In this document: positions 7,085 to 13,499 of the stretch, in pieces
Layout: the number at the start of each line of letters is the position of its first letter
Position numbering within the stretch: position 1 is the first letter of the stretch
Assembly (NCBI GenBank): GCA_947575935.1
Contig: CANPPM010000033.1
Location: forward strand, 1-13,599
DNA from: an uncultured Butyricicoccus sp.
GTDB taxonomy: Bacteria > Bacillota > Clostridia > Oscillospirales > Butyricicoccaceae
Length of the DNA stretch: 13,599 nt
Direction: 5' to 3'
The notes under the pieces: model-generated
Seen by the model: the letters and a program-made list of their open reading frames with translations, nothing else
The model's database searches: none
What the model was told of the DNA's origin: nothing
Program-made: the position numbers and the translations under genes

Positions 7085-8359
7085 TTATTTGCCGGTCATG
7101 ATATGCAGCACCTCAATATCGGTTTCCCGCATACCTTCGCGGCCTAGCCGGCCGACGCTTTCGATCGTCTGCTCCAGCTCGTTTTGTACAATGCCTTCCC
7201 CTGCGTGGAAGGTCTCGTGGTTCATTGCCATATAGTGGGCCATCAGCGCGGCATCTACCGCAGAGGCGATCTTGGCCGCACACGAGGGTTTTGCGCCGTC
7301 GCATACGATCCCCGAAACATTAGCCAAGGTATTTGTGATGGTGTTTGCGATCTGCTCATAGGAGCCCCCGGCCAGCCAGGTGATCGCCGTGCCCGCGCCG
7401 CAGGCGGCTGAGACTGCGCCGCAGTAGGCCGACAGGCGGCCAATGCCGGTCTTTTGCCGGATCGCAACGAGGTTGCTGACCAGCAGCGCACGGTATAGCC
7501 GCTCCTGGTCTGCACCCAGCTCACGGGCGTATTCGATGACCGGAAGAGAGACGGTCATGCCCTGGTTGCCGCTGCCTGAATTGATGACCACCGGCAGTAC
7601 GCAGCCGCTCATGCGCGCGTCAGAGCCCGCTGCGGCGCTGGCCTTGGCACGTGTTTTGACATCGTCGCCATACACCTGCCGCAGCATGCGGCCGACATTG
7701 GCGCCCCAATCGCCGCTCAGGCCTTCGCGGGAGATGGCGGTGTTGCACGCAATCTGCCGGTCAAGGATGGGGATCAGGTTGTCAAGTGGGGTATTCTCGG
7801 CGAAGTCTAGGATGCTGCGGACCGAAAGGCAGCTGTAGTCCAGCGCGGGCGCCGTGTCTGCTGTCGGCGCAGGCTTTTTTTCGAGCAGAAGCTGATCATT
7901 CTTTTCGATCCGTACGATGTTGGTGTGTTCGTCCCGGATTTCGACCAGTGCGCGATCCCCATCCGCGGCGGCGGTTAAGAGGATGTGCAGCCCGGCCTCT
8001 CCCGGGAGCAGTTCGACCTGGCAGATGCCCAGGTTGGCGCGGGTTTGCTCTACATGGGCTGGGGTGATGCCTTCCAGGACCTCCAGGCCACGCGAGGGAT
8101 CCCCGCCGACTGCGCCGAGTACCGCCGCTGTCTCAATCCCCTTCATGTCCCCGGTGCCGGGGACAATGACGCCTTTGACATTTTTAATAATATTGCCGCT
8201 GCACTGGGCGGTCAGCTGTTCGGGCATTCGTCCCAGGGTGTGGCGGGCCACTGCTGCTGCGTATGCAATTGCGATGGGTTCGGTACAGCCAAGCGCTGGT
8301 ACAAGTTCTGCCTGCAGGATGGCTGTATATTGCCGCCAAAGCTCGAAACGATCCTTCAT
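7085..8359 (-). CDS. L-cysteine desulfidase / serine dehydratase alpha-like [4Fe-4S] enzyme (CyuA/UPF0597 family)
   Basis: A 424-residue cytoplasmic protein of the L-cysteine desulfidase family (CyuA, formerly YhaM/UPF0597), related to the iron-sulfur serine dehydratase alpha subunit. Family members eliminate sulfide and ammonia from cysteine to give pyruvate, and some may use other amino acids. The N-terminal LGCTEPIAIAYAAA holds C25. C313 (AYCGAVSAACGAG), C353 and C360 (CDGAKPSC) keep the 40- and 7-residue spacing I recall for the [4Fe-4S] ligands of the Methanocaldococcus enzyme. SGSGNQG (261-267) is a further conserved block. The ATG at 8359 is preceded by AAGGAG; the 20 extra residues of a longer reading frame look non-coding. 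It is the first gene of the minus-strand run, so the amino compound it degrades may be what the downstream importer supplies. Confidence 0.87.
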   Translation of the reverse strand: MKDRFELWRQYTAILQAELVPALGCTEPIAIAYAAAVARHTLGRMPEQLTAQCSGNIIKNVKGVIVPGTGDMKGIETAAVLGAVGGDPSRGLEVLEGITPAHVEQTRANLGICQVELLPGEAGLHILLTAAADGDRALVEIRDEHTNIVRIEKNDQLLLEKKPAPTADTAPALDYSCLSVRSILDFAENTPLDNLIPILDRQIACNTAISREGLSGDWGANVGRMLRQVYGDDVKTRAKASAAAGSDARMSGCVLPVVINSGSGNQGMTVSLPVIEYARELGADQERLYRALLVSNLVAIRQKTGIGRLSAYCGAVSAACGAGTAITWLAGGSYEQIANTITNTLANVSGIVCDGAKPSCAAKIASAVDAALMAHYMAMNHETFHAGEGIVQNELEQTIESVGRLGREGMRETDIEVLHIMTGK

Positions 8360-8455
8360 TTTCAGCTCACTCCTTCTGGAACTTGGAATATGCCCTGGGC
8401 CAGCCAGAACGGATCCCATTTCCCTTCCGTTTCTTCTATTTATTTCCTGGGTTCT

Positions 8456-8464
8456 ATTTTAACA
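8456..8464 (-). promoter_or_regulatory. Candidate extended -10 promoter for the minus-strand operon
   Basis: On the minus strand the sequence reads TGTTAAAAT, an extended -10 (TGn followed by TAAAAT). No good TTGACA-like -35 stands 16-18 bp upstream. Transcription would start near 8449, giving a leader of about 90 nt before the ATG at 8359. The tandem repeat begins 14 bp further upstream, so an activator bound there could replace the missing -35. Plausible but unproven. Confidence 0.35.
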
Positions 8465-8477
8465 CACACAATTAGAA

Positions 8478-8601
8478 AAAATCCTGCTCTCTTGTCGGTT
8501 TTTGTATCTATATCTTGTTCTGCTCTGGCGGATTCGGATAAAATCCTGCGCTTTTTATGGATAGAGTATCTGGATCTTGTCCTGCTTTGCCGGATCCGGT
8601 T
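8478..8601. repeat. Imperfect 62-bp direct tandem repeat between divergent promoters
   Basis: Copy 1 (8478-8539) and copy 2 (8540-8601) lie head to tail with a constant 62-bp offset. By hand count 46 of 62 positions match. The best-kept blocks are AAAATCCTGC at the left end, GTATCT in the middle, and a run of about 26 bp on the right (ATCTTGT-CTGCT-TG-CGGAT-CGG) with four differences. The unit is not a multiple of three and no supported gene covers it. It fills the space between the minus-strand candidate -10 and the plus-strand -35. Copy 2 also holds a perfect palindrome, CCGGATCCGG (8590-8599), against the -35. A duplicated regulator site is the simplest reading. Confidence 0.65.
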
Positions 8602-8627
8602 GACGGAACGTTTTCTTCGGTTATAAT
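8600..8627 (+). promoter_or_regulatory. Near-consensus housekeeping promoter for the M20 peptidase gene
   Basis: TTGACG (8600-8605) and TATAAT (8622-8627) are separated by 16 bp, one mismatch from the SigA consensus. The predicted start is near 8634, giving a leader of about 80 nt before the ATG at 8717. The -35 overlaps the end of the second copy of the tandem repeat, so a protein bound there could block or modulate it. It would drive the peptidase and possibly the AraC regulator and dehydrogenase that follow. Confidence 0.6.
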
Positions 8628-8716
8628 CAGAAGTAGTCGAGTATTTATGACCGGCGGTATTTCCATGGCGAGTGAATGGCTGCCTATGCAGCCGCCTTTG
8701 ATAAGGGGGTGTCGGA

Positions 8717-10129
8717 ATGGAGGATCTCGAATACCGCATTGATTGTTGGATAGATAGGCGCCTGGAGGAGATGCTGACCCATATGAAGGAGCTGATCCGG
8801 ATTCCCAGCATTGCCAAGTACGATCCTGAACGGCCGCATCCGTTCGGGGATGGATGTGCCGCCGCGCTGGATTATATGCTGCATCTGGCGGACAGTATGG
8901 GGTTTCAGACCCGAAATTATGATTATTACAGCGGTTCTGCGCGGCTGCCTGGGCGGACGGAATACACGATTGGTATTTTTGTGCACTTAGATACCACGCC
9001 CAGTACCGATGTATGGAGTTTTCGGCCTTTTGATCCTGAAGTGCGCAATGGGTATCTGATTGGCTGCGGTGCGCAGGATAATAAGGGGTCGGCGGTGACC
9101 ATGCTGTATCTGCTGCGCTGCATGGCCGAGCTGGGGCTGCAGTTGGACCATACCGTCCTGTTGGTGTTTGGATGCGGGAAAAAGTCGAGGATGCAGGATA
9201 TTGACCGCTTTCTGTTTTATGAGAGGGCGCCTGCCGTTTCGCTGGTTGCGGATGCTGATTTTCCGGTTTGCCTGGGGGAAAAGGGCAGCCTGGATTTTGA
9301 ACTGAGCTGCCCGGTAGACAGCGCCCGGCTGGTCGATTTTCGTGCAGGGTCGGCCACAAACATGGTGCCAAGCCAGGCGTTCGCGCTGCTGGATGGGGTG
9401 GACTGCGGCCAGGTGCGGACGAGGATGCGCGATGTCGCCTGCTGTTCGGTGATCCAGGCGGGACGCTATGTCAAGGTCGCAACCGGGGGGCTGGGCGGGC
9501 ACGCTGCATTTCCTGAGGGTACGCAGTCGCCTGTCCCAATGTTGGCCCAGCTGCTGCTGGACAGCGGTTTGATTGAGGATGGCAGTGCGTTGGCGGCGCT
9601 GCGTTTTCTGCGCGATACCTACCGCACTTGCTTGGGCGAGCCGTTTGGTTTGGATGTGCGTGACGAAGATTATGGATTTACAACCCATGTGTGCGGGCTG
9701 GTGCGTATGCGTGCGGGGACATTGTATCAGACGGTCAACGTGCGTTATGTTCCAAGCGTGGATTGTGAGCAGGCTGAGCAGCGTGCCCGTCAGTCCGCAG
9801 AACAGGCGGGCATGACCTTCCGAAGGCTGAGCAATAGCCCGCCTAGTGCAATTGAACCGCAGGTAAAGCCTTATGCTGCTCTGCTGACCTCGATTGCCAA
9901 CCGGATTCTCGGGAAACGGCTGCATGAATATATGATGGGCGGCGTAACCTATGCAAAAAAGCTGCCCAACGCCATTGCGTTTGGCCCTAACCGCTGCGAT
10001 CTTCCCAGCCCTTTTGGACTGGGGAGAGGCAGCGGTCATATGCCGGATGAGGCGGTGCGCATTCAAGATCTCACCAACGGGCTGAAAATCTATGTGATTA
10101 GTCTGCTGCGCCTGGATCCGCTGATTTAA
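8717..10129 (+). CDS. M20-family (PepV/Sapep-like) peptidase homologue with a substituted catalytic motif
   Basis: A 470-residue cytoplasmic protein with the fold and length of the M20 dipeptidases (PepV/Sapep), zinc enzymes that cleave dipeptides and related amides. Metal-ligand positions are visible: H90-L-D92, D121 in GCGAQDNKG, D179 in ADADFPV followed by GEKG, and H441 in the C-terminal GHMPDE. The lid-domain GGLGGHAAFPEG (H261) is also kept. However, the usual G-T-D-E-E-S-G segment reads G-C-G-K155-K156-S-R. This loses both the catalytic-base Glu and the metal-ligand Glu, so the protein may be inactive as a peptidase or have a new role. The reading frame is otherwise intact. The ATG at 8717 follows AAGGGGG and the promoter at 8600. 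It is divergent from the importer operon and may process or sense the same compound. Confidence 0.85.
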   Translation: MEDLEYRIDCWIDRRLEEMLTHMKELIRIPSIAKYDPERPHPFGDGCAAALDYMLHLADSMGFQTRNYDYYSGSARLPGRTEYTIGIFVHLDTTPSTDVWSFRPFDPEVRNGYLIGCGAQDNKGSAVTMLYLLRCMAELGLQLDHTVLLVFGCGKKSRMQDIDRFLFYERAPAVSLVADADFPVCLGEKGSLDFELSCPVDSARLVDFRAGSATNMVPSQAFALLDGVDCGQVRTRMRDVACCSVIQAGRYVKVATGGLGGHAAFPEGTQSPVPMLAQLLLDSGLIEDGSALAALRFLRDTYRTCLGEPFGLDVRDEDYGFTTHVCGLVRMRAGTLYQTVNVRYVPSVDCEQAEQRARQSAEQAGMTFRRLSNSPPSAIEPQVKPYAALLTSIANRILGKRLHEYMMGGVTYAKKLPNAIAFGPNRCDLPSPFGLGRGSGHMPDEAVRIQDLTNGLKIYVISLLRLDPLI

Positions 10130-10330
10130 GTATGGTTTAGGAGGTTCACGGGCCGGCGCTTTTGTCAGGCGCATTGCGAATCCACGCGAGGAGGGGCTGC
10201 CGGCTTGCCGCCTTTCGCAGGCGTCCGGCGTTTTGCAGCAAGCCGCGCGGAAAGACCTGCATTCTCAGGCGGAGGACCAAGCGGCGGAAGGGGGTTCCAT
10301 ATCGGGCGAACGGGTGGAGGTGAATGCGCC

Positions 10331-11149
10331 GTGAAGGGAGTGCCCAGTGCATATGAAATGGAGATTGCCAGGCTGACACACGAATTTCAGCCCCATATCT
10401 CATATACTTGTACGCACGGTGACCGTATGGAGATCATTTATCTGCGCCAGGGCATCGTATCCATGGAGATCGGTGAGCTGACTGTCGATGCGCGCAGCGG
10501 CGCGGTGATCATTATTCCGGCGAATACCCCGCATAGCGGTACGTATGCGGCCTCAGACCGCAGCGGGAAGTTTGAGCGCTATACGCTGGAGCTGGTGGGT
10601 GTTTGCCGTCCCGGGCTGCCGGAAGGGCATTTGCTGGCCGCGGGGCTCAACCCGGTCGTACAATTGGATATCCCGCACATTCTGACCGCGATGTTTCAGC
10701 TGATTGAACAGGAGTTCCTTGCCCGTGAGCCCGAATGGGAGGCCGTATGCGGCAGCACGCTCTCTGCGCTGTGCACGATGATTGTCCGGAGCGCTGTGCC
10801 ATGCTCCAGACAGCCGCCGCCGCAGGCGCAGACCCTTGCTGCCGAAATCCTGGCCTATCTGCATACGCATTACTGCGAAAATATTACGCTGCAGTCGGTT
10901 GCCGATCACTTTTATATCAGCCACTATTATTTATCCCATCTGATGAAAAAGCATTTGAATATTTCACTGATGCAGTATGTACTCCGTCTGCGTATCAGTG
11001 AGGCCCAGACGCTGCTGCGGGATACCGATTATCCGATCCGGCAGATTGCGCAGATGGTGGGCTACCAGAGTTTAAATTATTTTTCCAGCGTCTTTCGTAA
11101 AACGACCGGCATTTCCCCGGGGGAATGCCGTGCCCGTAGCCGGGAGTAG
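10331..11149 (+). CDS. AraC-family transcriptional regulator
   Basis: A 272-residue regulator. The N-terminal cupin sensor domain shows the MEIIYLRQG strand near residues 33-41 and the IIIPANTPHSG end near 60-70. A two-helix-turn-helix AraC DNA-binding domain fills about 170-265, with LQSVADHFYISHYYLSHLMKK for the first helix pair and IRQIAQMVGYQSLNYFSSVFRK for the second. The family-ending GxSPxxYR reads GISPGECR, so the usual Tyr is Cys. The start is taken as GTG at 10331 because GGAGGTG lies eight bases upstream. The in-frame reading continues 42 codons further up but is Gly/Arg-rich and has no SD. No clear promoter is seen in the 201-bp gap after the peptidase, so it may be read from 8600. 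Probable target: the divergent region at 8360-8716. Confidence 0.88.
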   Translation: MKGVPSAYEMEIARLTHEFQPHISYTCTHGDRMEIIYLRQGIVSMEIGELTVDARSGAVIIIPANTPHSGTYAASDRSGKFERYTLELVGVCRPGLPEGHLLAAGLNPVVQLDIPHILTAMFQLIEQEFLAREPEWEAVCGSTLSALCTMIVRSAVPCSRQPPPQAQTLAAEILAYLHTHYCENITLQSVADHFYISHYYLSHLMKKHLNISLMQYVLRLRISEAQTLLRDTDYPIRQIAQMVGYQSLNYFSSVFRKTTGISPGECRARSRE

Positions 11150-11335
11150 GCGCTTGATAGGGGTGCTTCTGTCTGGACGAGCTGTTCTTTTTCGCTTTGC
11201 GATAAAACATATTATTTCTGTATGATTTCTGAGATGTGGAATTCTGTGTCGATTGGGGGAAGGAATGCGATTTGTAAGAAGTGACAGCTTTTTCGGTTCA
11301 AATGCAGGCAAAAGGGATTTGGGAGGGGATAAAAC

Positions 11336-12346
11336 ATGAAGGAACAGCTGCGCATTGGTGTAATTGGTACCGGACGGATGGGGGTTAGCCATATCCGTCG
11401 CATCCAGTCCCAGTTGTCCGGCGGTTGGGTGACAGCGGTTGCCGCCTCTTCCCCGGCGCGTGCAGCGGGGGTTGCCAAGCAGTTTGCCATCCCGCAGGTT
11501 ATGGAGGCGGATGCGCTAATCGCTTCCCCGGAAGTGGATGCAGTTGTCATTGCGTCGCCGGGGGAGAGCCATGAGGCGTATCTGATGGCATGCATTGCGC
11601 AGGGGAAGCCTGTCTTTTGTGAAAAGCCGCTTGCGGCGACTGCTGCGGGGTGCCTCAGGGTGCTGCAGGCGGAATGTGCCGCAGGGTGCAGGCTAGTGCA
11701 GCTTGGATTTATGCGCCGCTTTGACCGCTGCCATAATGAACTGCGCGGGTTGCTTGCCTGCGGCAGTTTAGGACGTACGCTGATGGTGCATGCGGTTCAT
11801 CGAAACCCGGATAATGGGGCGTTTAGCGATACTCTTCAGATTATGGATGCCGCTATTCATACACTGGATGCACTGCCGTGGCTGCTGGGGGACGACCCAA
11901 TTGCCAGCTGTCAGGTATTGTCCGGCGTACCGGCATCCTGCGCTGCAGGGCGGCAGCAAGATCCGTTGCTGGTTTTGCTGCGCACAGCTTCCGGGGTGTT
12001 GGCAGATTTGGAGGTTTTTACGCATTGTGGATACGGATACGATATTGGCTGTGAGGTGGTGTGTGAGCGGGGAACTGCTGCGCTGCCGCCGTCTTCGGCT
12101 CCGTTGGTGCGCAGCGCAGCGGCACGTACCGTCCGGGAGTACAATGTGTGGGAGGAGCGGTACAATCATGCGTTTGATGCGGAAATCCTGTATTTTCTGG
12201 ATCATGCCCGCCAGGGGATTGCCGGCGGGCCGTCTGCCTGGGATGGGTTTGCGGCAGCGGTAGCGGGGGAAGCCTGCCTGCGTTCCATGCAGAGTGGCGT
12301 GTGGGAAGAGATCCGGCTTATGGAAAAACCTGCTTTCTATACATAA
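11336..12346 (+). CDS. Gfo/Idh/MocA-family dehydrogenase, inositol 2-dehydrogenase-like
   Basis: A 336-residue NAD(P)-dependent dehydrogenase. The Rossmann motif is GTGRMG (residues 11-16). The catalytic lysine in CEKP is K97, and D171 and H175 lie in DAAIHTLD, close to the K97/D172/H176 set I recall for Bacillus subtilis IolG. Further IolG-like blocks are FMRRFD near 125-130, a YGYD near 233-236 and WEERY near the C-terminus. Oxidation of an inositol or similar cyclic polyol is therefore the best guess, but other sugars are possible. The ATG follows GGGAGGGG with ordinary spacing. It lies 186 bp after the AraC gene in an A/T-richer leader with no convincing promoter, and ends before a strong hairpin. 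It is only distantly similar to the dehydrogenase at 105-1136, so it is not a recent copy. Confidence 0.88.
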   Translation: MKEQLRIGVIGTGRMGVSHIRRIQSQLSGGWVTAVAASSPARAAGVAKQFAIPQVMEADALIASPEVDAVVIASPGESHEAYLMACIAQGKPVFCEKPLAATAAGCLRVLQAECAAGCRLVQLGFMRRFDRCHNELRGLLACGSLGRTLMVHAVHRNPDNGAFSDTLQIMDAAIHTLDALPWLLGDDPIASCQVLSGVPASCAAGRQQDPLLVLLRTASGVLADLEVFTHCGYGYDIGCEVVCERGTAALPPSSAPLVRSAAARTVREYNVWEERYNHAFDAEILYFLDHARQGIAGGPSAWDGFAAAVAGEACLRSMQSGVWEEIRLMEKPAFYT

Positions 12347-12402
12347 AGCGGCGCAGGCAGTCTATTATTGCCGCTGGATTGGATACAGACATAAAAAAGA
12401 AC

Positions 12403-12441
12403 GCCAGCCCCTGGATCCGGAGAGGGATTCCAGGGGCTGGC
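12403..12441. terminator. Strong 13-bp stem-loop, probable bidirectional terminator
   Basis: GCCAGCCCCTGGA (12403-12415) pairs perfectly with its complement at 12429-12441, with a 13-nt loop. It lies 56 bp after the stop of the inositol-dehydrogenase-like gene. On the plus strand an A-tract (12393-12398) precedes it and only ATTT follows. On the minus strand it is followed by GTTCTTTTTT, a good U-tract. It should therefore stop minus-strand transcripts from the right most efficiently, and probably ends the plus-strand operon too. It also marks the border of the catabolic locus. Confidence 0.75.
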
Positions 12442-12861
12442 ATTTCCGTGCGTCGAACGTTTACGGTATTTTAACAAATTGGGCGCCGCATCATACTGAC
12501 AGGTGGGACGCAATTCAGCGGTGTGTGCAATGGGACTGCTCCTGTGTAAATCGGCGGAGGAAAATATGCTGCGGGGAGTGACATTGACAGCCTGGATTTG
12601 TGGCGGCGCAGATTACATTTTCGGATAGTTTGGCGTCACTGGCGTGCGGTTGTCAAAGGAGGGGTTGAACGCATAGTAGTTTTTGGCATCAAGATGGGAC
12701 TGCACGGTTTGAAGCGCTTCGCCGAAGTTAGCAATTTAAGTAAGGACCTCAAAACGCAGTGTTTGCAAAGGCCGGAAGAGAGCTTGTCATGGAAAATTGG
12801 CCCAGGAGGGAAGGTCGGAGCGGCGTTTTCCAGCAGTATTCGTGGATTCGGAGATTCACGA
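12442..12861. other. Mostly non-coding border region
   Basis: About 420 bp between the terminator and the AT-rich gene pair. Reading frames on both strands are short and lack the composition of a real protein, apart from the 40-codon remnant at 12613-12735. A 20-codon plus-strand frame at 12566-12628 has a good GGAGGAAAAT site but no recognisable content. No tRNA, terminal inverted repeat, transposase or attachment site could be made out by eye. GC falls from left to right across it, as at a junction between old and acquired DNA. Confidence 0.5.
12613..12735 (-). pseudogene. C-terminal remnant of an unidentified protein gene
   Basis: On the minus strand a 40-codon open segment with protein-like composition (SHLDAKNYYAFNPSFDNR, then PVTPNYPKM) ends in TAA at 12613-12615. 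It has no start codon before the conserved-looking part and no ribosome binding site, and an in-frame TAA stands directly upstream at 12736-12738. The overlapping 95-codon minus-strand frame at 12636-12923 has an ordinary random look. The best reading is the 3' end of a truncated gene left by a deletion or insertion at the border. I do not recognise the family, and its coding nature rests on residue composition only. Confidence 0.4.
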
Positions 12862-13029
12862 TCAAAGATTTGCAATAATAGCGATCGTACAAATGAAGAA
12901 GACCCCTGCACTGAAGATGACAATCACTTTTTTAACCTTGTTGTCCCCTTTTACTGCCATATCTATTTTATCTGAAGATACGGCGCAGATCATGGCGGCT
13001 ATCATTAACAATATTGGAAAATTCCCCAT
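12862..13029 (-). CDS. Small two-helix membrane protein, unknown function
   Basis: A 55-residue frame with ATG at 13029 preceded by TGGAGAGAAAAT, a good Shine-Dalgarno at normal spacing. The N-terminal helix is FPILLMIAAMICAV (about 4-17), a polar linker SSDKIDMAVKGDNKVKK follows, and a second helix VIVIFSAGVFFICTIAIIA (about 35-53) ends the protein. The hydrophobic/charged pattern and the absence of any signal-peptidase site suggest an inner-membrane hairpin. It begins 23 nt after the stop of the 148-residue gene, so the two are probably one transcript. It could be an accessory to an immunity module or an unrelated small protein. No family is recognised. Confidence 0.65.
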   Translation of the reverse strand: MGNFPILLMIAAMICAVSSDKIDMAVKGDNKVKKVIVIFSAGVFFICTIAIIANL

Positions 13030-13052
13030 ATTTTCTCTCCATAAATTTCGGT

Positions 13053-13499
13053 TTAGTGTGCGTTTTCCATGTAATTCAAATAATCAGTACCCACATACAA
13101 GACACGATTATTTTTAATGACGAAGCCGATGTTCTCTCCCCACTCTCCTTCGCCTTCAACCGCGTAGGCTATTTCATCATTTTTGCTTTCCATATCCACA
13201 TATAATGCCACAAACCAGCAATGATTTAATACATCAAGAGGATTATCAAGCGTAGGTAATTCAAATTCGGTATCTAGGCCCTTCCCCTCTTGTGTGCAAC
13301 TTATGAGTTTTTGGCAAATTTCATTTATTACGGGCTCAGAAAGGTTGTTAAATGCATCAACACATTTTTCAGAACATTCCATGAAATCAGGTCTATGGCT
13401 ATTTGCGTAAACAATCAGTTCCTCCTTATTTTCATCATTACGGAAAATTCTGCTATTGAAGTGTCCCTCTCCATCTTCCTGTTGTAACCAACGAATCAT
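13053..13499 (-). CDS. Hypothetical soluble protein, possibly an immunity protein
   Basis: A 148-residue acidic protein with no membrane segment or signal peptide. The ATG at 13499 is chosen because AAGGAGG lies nine bases upstream, which rules out the 12-residue-longer reading. Visible features are a C-terminal VEGEGEWGENIGFVIKNN stretch ending in a VLYVGTDY strand, and a central CWFVALYVDM strand. This style recalls small polymorphic-toxin immunity families (DUF6985-like or similar), but that is a resemblance, not an identification. Its AT-rich codons differ from everything to the left, suggesting horizontal transfer. A toxin gene, if there is one, would lie upstream, beyond the right edge. 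It is followed by the 55-residue membrane protein. Confidence 0.75.
   Translation of the reverse strand: MIRWLQQEDGEGHFNSRIFRNDENKEELIVYANSHRPDFMECSEKCVDAFNNLSEPVINEICQKLISCTQEGKGLDTEFELPTLDNPLDVLNHCWFVALYVDMESKNDEIAYAVEGEGEWGENIGFVIKNNRVLYVGTDYLNYMENAH

Noticed and set aside
8987..10174. A 395-codon minus-strand open frame opposite the M20 peptidase gene, and a 287-codon one at 8508-9371
   Set aside because: They mirror a GC-rich real gene, lack ribosome binding sites and recognisable motifs, and are rich in His, Arg and Gln as antisense frames usually are.
10163..10330. A basic, Arg-rich plus-strand frame between the peptidase and AraC genes, starting from TTG
   Set aside because: The AGGAGG near 10139 is too far from the TTG, the composition is that of random GC-rich DNA, and the frame runs into the AraC ribosome binding site.
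10205..10330. A 42-codon upstream extension of the AraC gene
   Set aside because: It is Gly/Arg/Pro-rich without family similarity, while the GTG at 10331 has a well-placed GGAGGTG.
11150..11335. Promoter for the inositol-dehydrogenase-like gene
   Set aside because: TATTAT and TATGAT occur in this leader, but neither has an acceptable -35, so no promoter is called.
12566..12628. A 20-codon plus-strand frame with a good Shine-Dalgarno
   Set aside because: Too short to judge, no recognisable content, no downstream gene for it to lead, and it overlaps the end of the remnant on the other strand.
12636..12923. A 95-codon minus-strand frame across the border region
   Set aside because: It overlaps the better protein-like remnant in another frame and the end of the 55-residue gene, has no ribosome binding site I could see, and has no clear motif.
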